A stretch of 24,790 nt of DNA from Avoscillospira sp945864925. GTDB taxonomy: Bacteria > Bacillota > Clostridia > Oscillospirales > Oscillospiraceae. Below are positions 23,276 to 24,790 of this stretch, piece after piece; position 1 is the stretch's first letter, and the number at the start of each line of letters is the position of its first letter. The notes beneath the pieces are model-generated. The model was not told the origin of the DNA. It saw nothing but the letters and a program-made list of their open reading frames with translations, and made no database searches. The stretch is from positions 1-24,790 of the forward strand of contig CALZZH010000012.1 in assembly GCA_945830595.1 (NCBI GenBank), in the 5' to 3' direction. Position numbers and translations under genes: made by a program.

Positions 23276-24007
23276 ATGCAGGCATGGGGACTGACAGATC
23301 CCGGCATGATGCGCACCCAGAATCAGGATTACTACAGCATTCTGAAATTGAGCCGTGACCAGTTGCTGGTCATCGTCTGCGACGGAATGGGCGGTGCCCG
23401 GGCCGGCAACATCGCCAGCAAGATGGCTGTAGAGGTTTTTACTGGGGAAGTACGCCGCAACGTCCGGTCCAACATGAAATCGGAGCGGATTGATGGGATG
23501 CTCTGCGCCGCGCTGGAATTGGCCAATAAGGCCGTCTACGAGCAATCCCAACTCAGTGAAGAGTATAAGGGGATGGGCACCACACTGGTCACTGCTTTTT
23601 TCCAGCGGGACCGGGTTACCATCGCCAACGTGGGAGACAGCCGGGCTTACTTGTTCAATAAAGACGGTGTTTCTGCCATCACGACGGACCATTCTGTGGT
23701 GGAAATGATGGTTCAGCGCGGGGAATTGACACGGGAAGCCGCTAAGAATCACCCGGGAAAAAATCTGATTACCAGGGCAGTTGGTACAGAACCTGCTGTC
23801 AACTGTGATTTGTTCCACCTTCAGCTGAACAAAGGGGACAGTGTGCTGCTTTGTTCGGATGGTTTGTCCAATGTGATGTCCGACCAGGAAATCCTGTTCG
23901 AAGTGATCCATGGTGTCAATAAAAGCGACTGCTGCCAGCGGTTGATGAACATTGCAAATTTCAGAGGTTCGCCTGACAATGTGACCATTGCGTTGATCTG
24001 CGCATGA
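23276..24007 (+). CDS. prpC: PrpC-type PP2C protein phosphatase
   Basis: This 243-residue PPM/PP2C Ser/Thr phosphatase probably dephosphorylates PrkC and its targets. Family motifs in order are TDPGMMRTQNQD (metal and phosphate binding), VCDGMGGARAG, GMGTTLVTA, NVGDSRAYL, ITRAVGTE, LCSDGLSNVMSDQEI and DNVTIALI. The aspartates that bind the two metals are all present. I chose the ATG at 23276 over a GTG at 23270, since AAGGAGG lies seven bases before the ATG but only one base before the GTG. The protein has no membrane segment and is cytoplasmic. prkC follows after 71 bases. Confidence 0.95.
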   Translation: MQAWGLTDPGMMRTQNQDYYSILKLSRDQLLVIVCDGMGGARAGNIASKMAVEVFTGEVRRNVRSNMKSERIDGMLCAALELANKAVYEQSQLSEEYKGMGTTLVTAFFQRDRVTIANVGDSRAYLFNKDGVSAITTDHSVVEMMVQRGELTREAAKNHPGKNLITRAVGTEPAVNCDLFHLQLNKGDSVLLCSDGLSNVMSDQEILFEVIHGVNKSDCCQRLMNIANFRGSPDNVTIALICA

Positions 24008-24024
24008 CCTCTTTGACCATATTT

Positions 24025-24055
24025 CGGCGCCCGTCCGCCGTAAGTTGACGGGCCG
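24025..24055 (+). repeat. GC-rich hairpin between prpC and prkC
   Basis: CCCGTC (24030-24035) pairs with GACGGG (24047-24052), extended by CGG (24025-24027) with CCG (24053-24055) across a 2-base bulge. There is no T run after it, so it is unlikely to be a terminator; it may modulate transcript stability or kinase expression. Confidence 0.4.
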
Positions 24056-24078
24056 AGTAATCGGGATCGGAGCTACTT

Positions 24079-24745
24079 ATGGATAATTACATAGGACGGC
24101 TATTGGACAATCGATATGAAATTCTGGAAGTGATCGGAACCGGCGGGATGGCTGTTGTCTACAAGGCCCGCTGCCACCGTCTGAATCGCCTGGTTGCCAT
24201 TAAAATTCTGAAAGACGAGTTGTCCCAGGATGCGGAATTCCGCCGCCGGTTTCACGCGGAATCTCAGGCTGTCGCCATGCTGTCCCATCCGAATATTGTC
24301 AACGTCTATGACGTATCCCATTCAGATAATGTGGACTATATTGTGATGGAACTGATTGATGGGATTACCTTGAAGCAGTATATGCAGCAGAAGGGAATCC
24401 TCAACTGGCGGGAAGTGCTGCACTTTTCCACACAGATTGCCAAGGCCCTGGAGCACGCCCACAGCCGCGGAATCATCCATCGGGACATTAAACCCCATAA
24501 CATCATGATCCTGAAGGACGGCTCCGTCAAGGTGGCTGACTTTGGGATCGCCCGGGTGTCCTCCGCGCAGAGCACACTGACCCGGGAAGCATTGGGGTCC
24601 GTCCACTATATCTCGCCTGAGCAGGCAAAGGGCAGCCGGATCGACTACAGATCGGACCTGTATTCTCTGGGCGTTGTCATGTACGAGATGCTGACTGGCA
24701 GGCCCCCCTATGACGGGGAAACACCGGTCTCTGTCGCCATTCAGC
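24079..24745 (+). CDS. prkC: PrkC-type Ser/Thr protein kinase, 3' end missing
   Basis: This Hanks-type kinase is expected to sense muropeptides or lipid II through extracellular PASTA repeats in complete relatives. Only 222 codons of the kinase domain are present. Seen motifs are the glycine loop GTGGMAVVYKA (20-30), VAIK with K42, the catalytic loop HRDIKPHN with D136, DFGIA (154-158) and the activation loop ending GSVHYISPEQA. An upstream GGAG lies six bases before the ATG. True sequence stops at 24744/24745; the frame continues to 24783 only because adapter sequence is readable. The end of the kinase domain, membrane helix and PASTA part are absent through assembly truncation, not mutation. 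Confidence 0.93.
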
Positions 24746-24790
24746 CTGTCTCTTATACACATCTCCGAGCCCACGAGACGTAGAGGAATC
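24746..24790 (+). other. Nextera sequencing adapter (assembly artefact)
   Basis: Positions 24746-24764 read CTGTCTCTTATACACATCT, the Tn5 mosaic end used in Nextera libraries. 24765-24779 read CCGAGCCCACGAGAC, the read-2 side adapter. 24780-24787 read GTAGAGGA, which I recall as an i7 index (N712), and 24788-24790 read ATC, the start of the P7 sequence. Translated in the prkC frame it gives SYTHLRAHET, and on the other strand MCIRDR, both familiar database artefacts. This is not genomic sequence. Confidence 0.97.

Noticed and set aside
24322..24774. Minus-strand frame of 150 codons at the contig end
   Set aside because: It starts inside adapter sequence (MCIRDR signature) and is opposite prkC.

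Overview
The window looks like a chromosomal contig from an anaerobic Gram-positive bacterium of the class Clostridia, most likely a gut Oscillospirales-type organism. This is inferred from the AT-light, GC-moderate coding sequence, Clostridia-style protein variants, the conserved yicC-remA-gmk-rpoZ-priA-def-fmt-rsmB-rlmN-prpC-prkC cluster of Bacillota, and short-form HisG paired with HisZ. The right end runs into a sequencing adapter, so the window probably ends where an assembled contig ends.

Region 1 (49-7712, minus strand) is a tightly packed histidine biosynthesis operon in the order TrpR-like regulator (yerC/hisR type), hisZ, hisG, hisD, hisC, hisB, hisH, hisA, hisF, hisIE. Neighbouring genes overlap by 1-8 bases or sit 1 base apart. 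It covers every step from PRPP to histidine except histidinol-phosphate phosphatase. A sigma-A-type promoter lies just upstream of the regulator and is interleaved with palindromes whose CATG centres are spaced exactly 24 bases apart.

Region 2 (7840-8412) holds a class A RNase P RNA gene (rnpB, minus strand) with its own promoter and terminator. A back-to-back promoter reads the other way into a structured leader for murD.

Region 3 (8413-12674, plus strand) encodes murD (peptidoglycan), ispD and ispF (non-mevalonate isoprenoid pathway), then a 313-base intergenic region, then a DUF3343 protein and a cysteine desulfurase. The intergenic region has a probable ispF terminator and a striking 158-base element. 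That element is bounded by 24-base inverted repeats and folds into a long multi-helix hairpin; it is either a MITE-like insertion or an undescribed structured RNA.

Region 4 (12693-14900) starts with a strong promoter and encodes the membrane diadenylate cyclase CdaA and its partner CdaR (YbbR). Region 5 (14948-24745) is the conserved housekeeping cluster: YicC ribonuclease, RemA, guanylate kinase, RNA polymerase omega, PriA, peptide deformylase, methionyl-tRNA formyltransferase, RsmB, RlmN, the PP2C phosphatase PrpC, and the start of the PASTA-type kinase PrkC. The coaBC gene usually found between rpoZ and priA is missing, and a purine/pyrimidine-rich hairpin sits at that position. prkC is cut at 24745 by Nextera adapter sequence that fills the last 45 bases.

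Most genes are ordinary housekeeping genes. The parts most worth a second look are non-coding: the 158-base inverted-repeat element, the 24-base-phased operator array at the his operon, and the murD leader.
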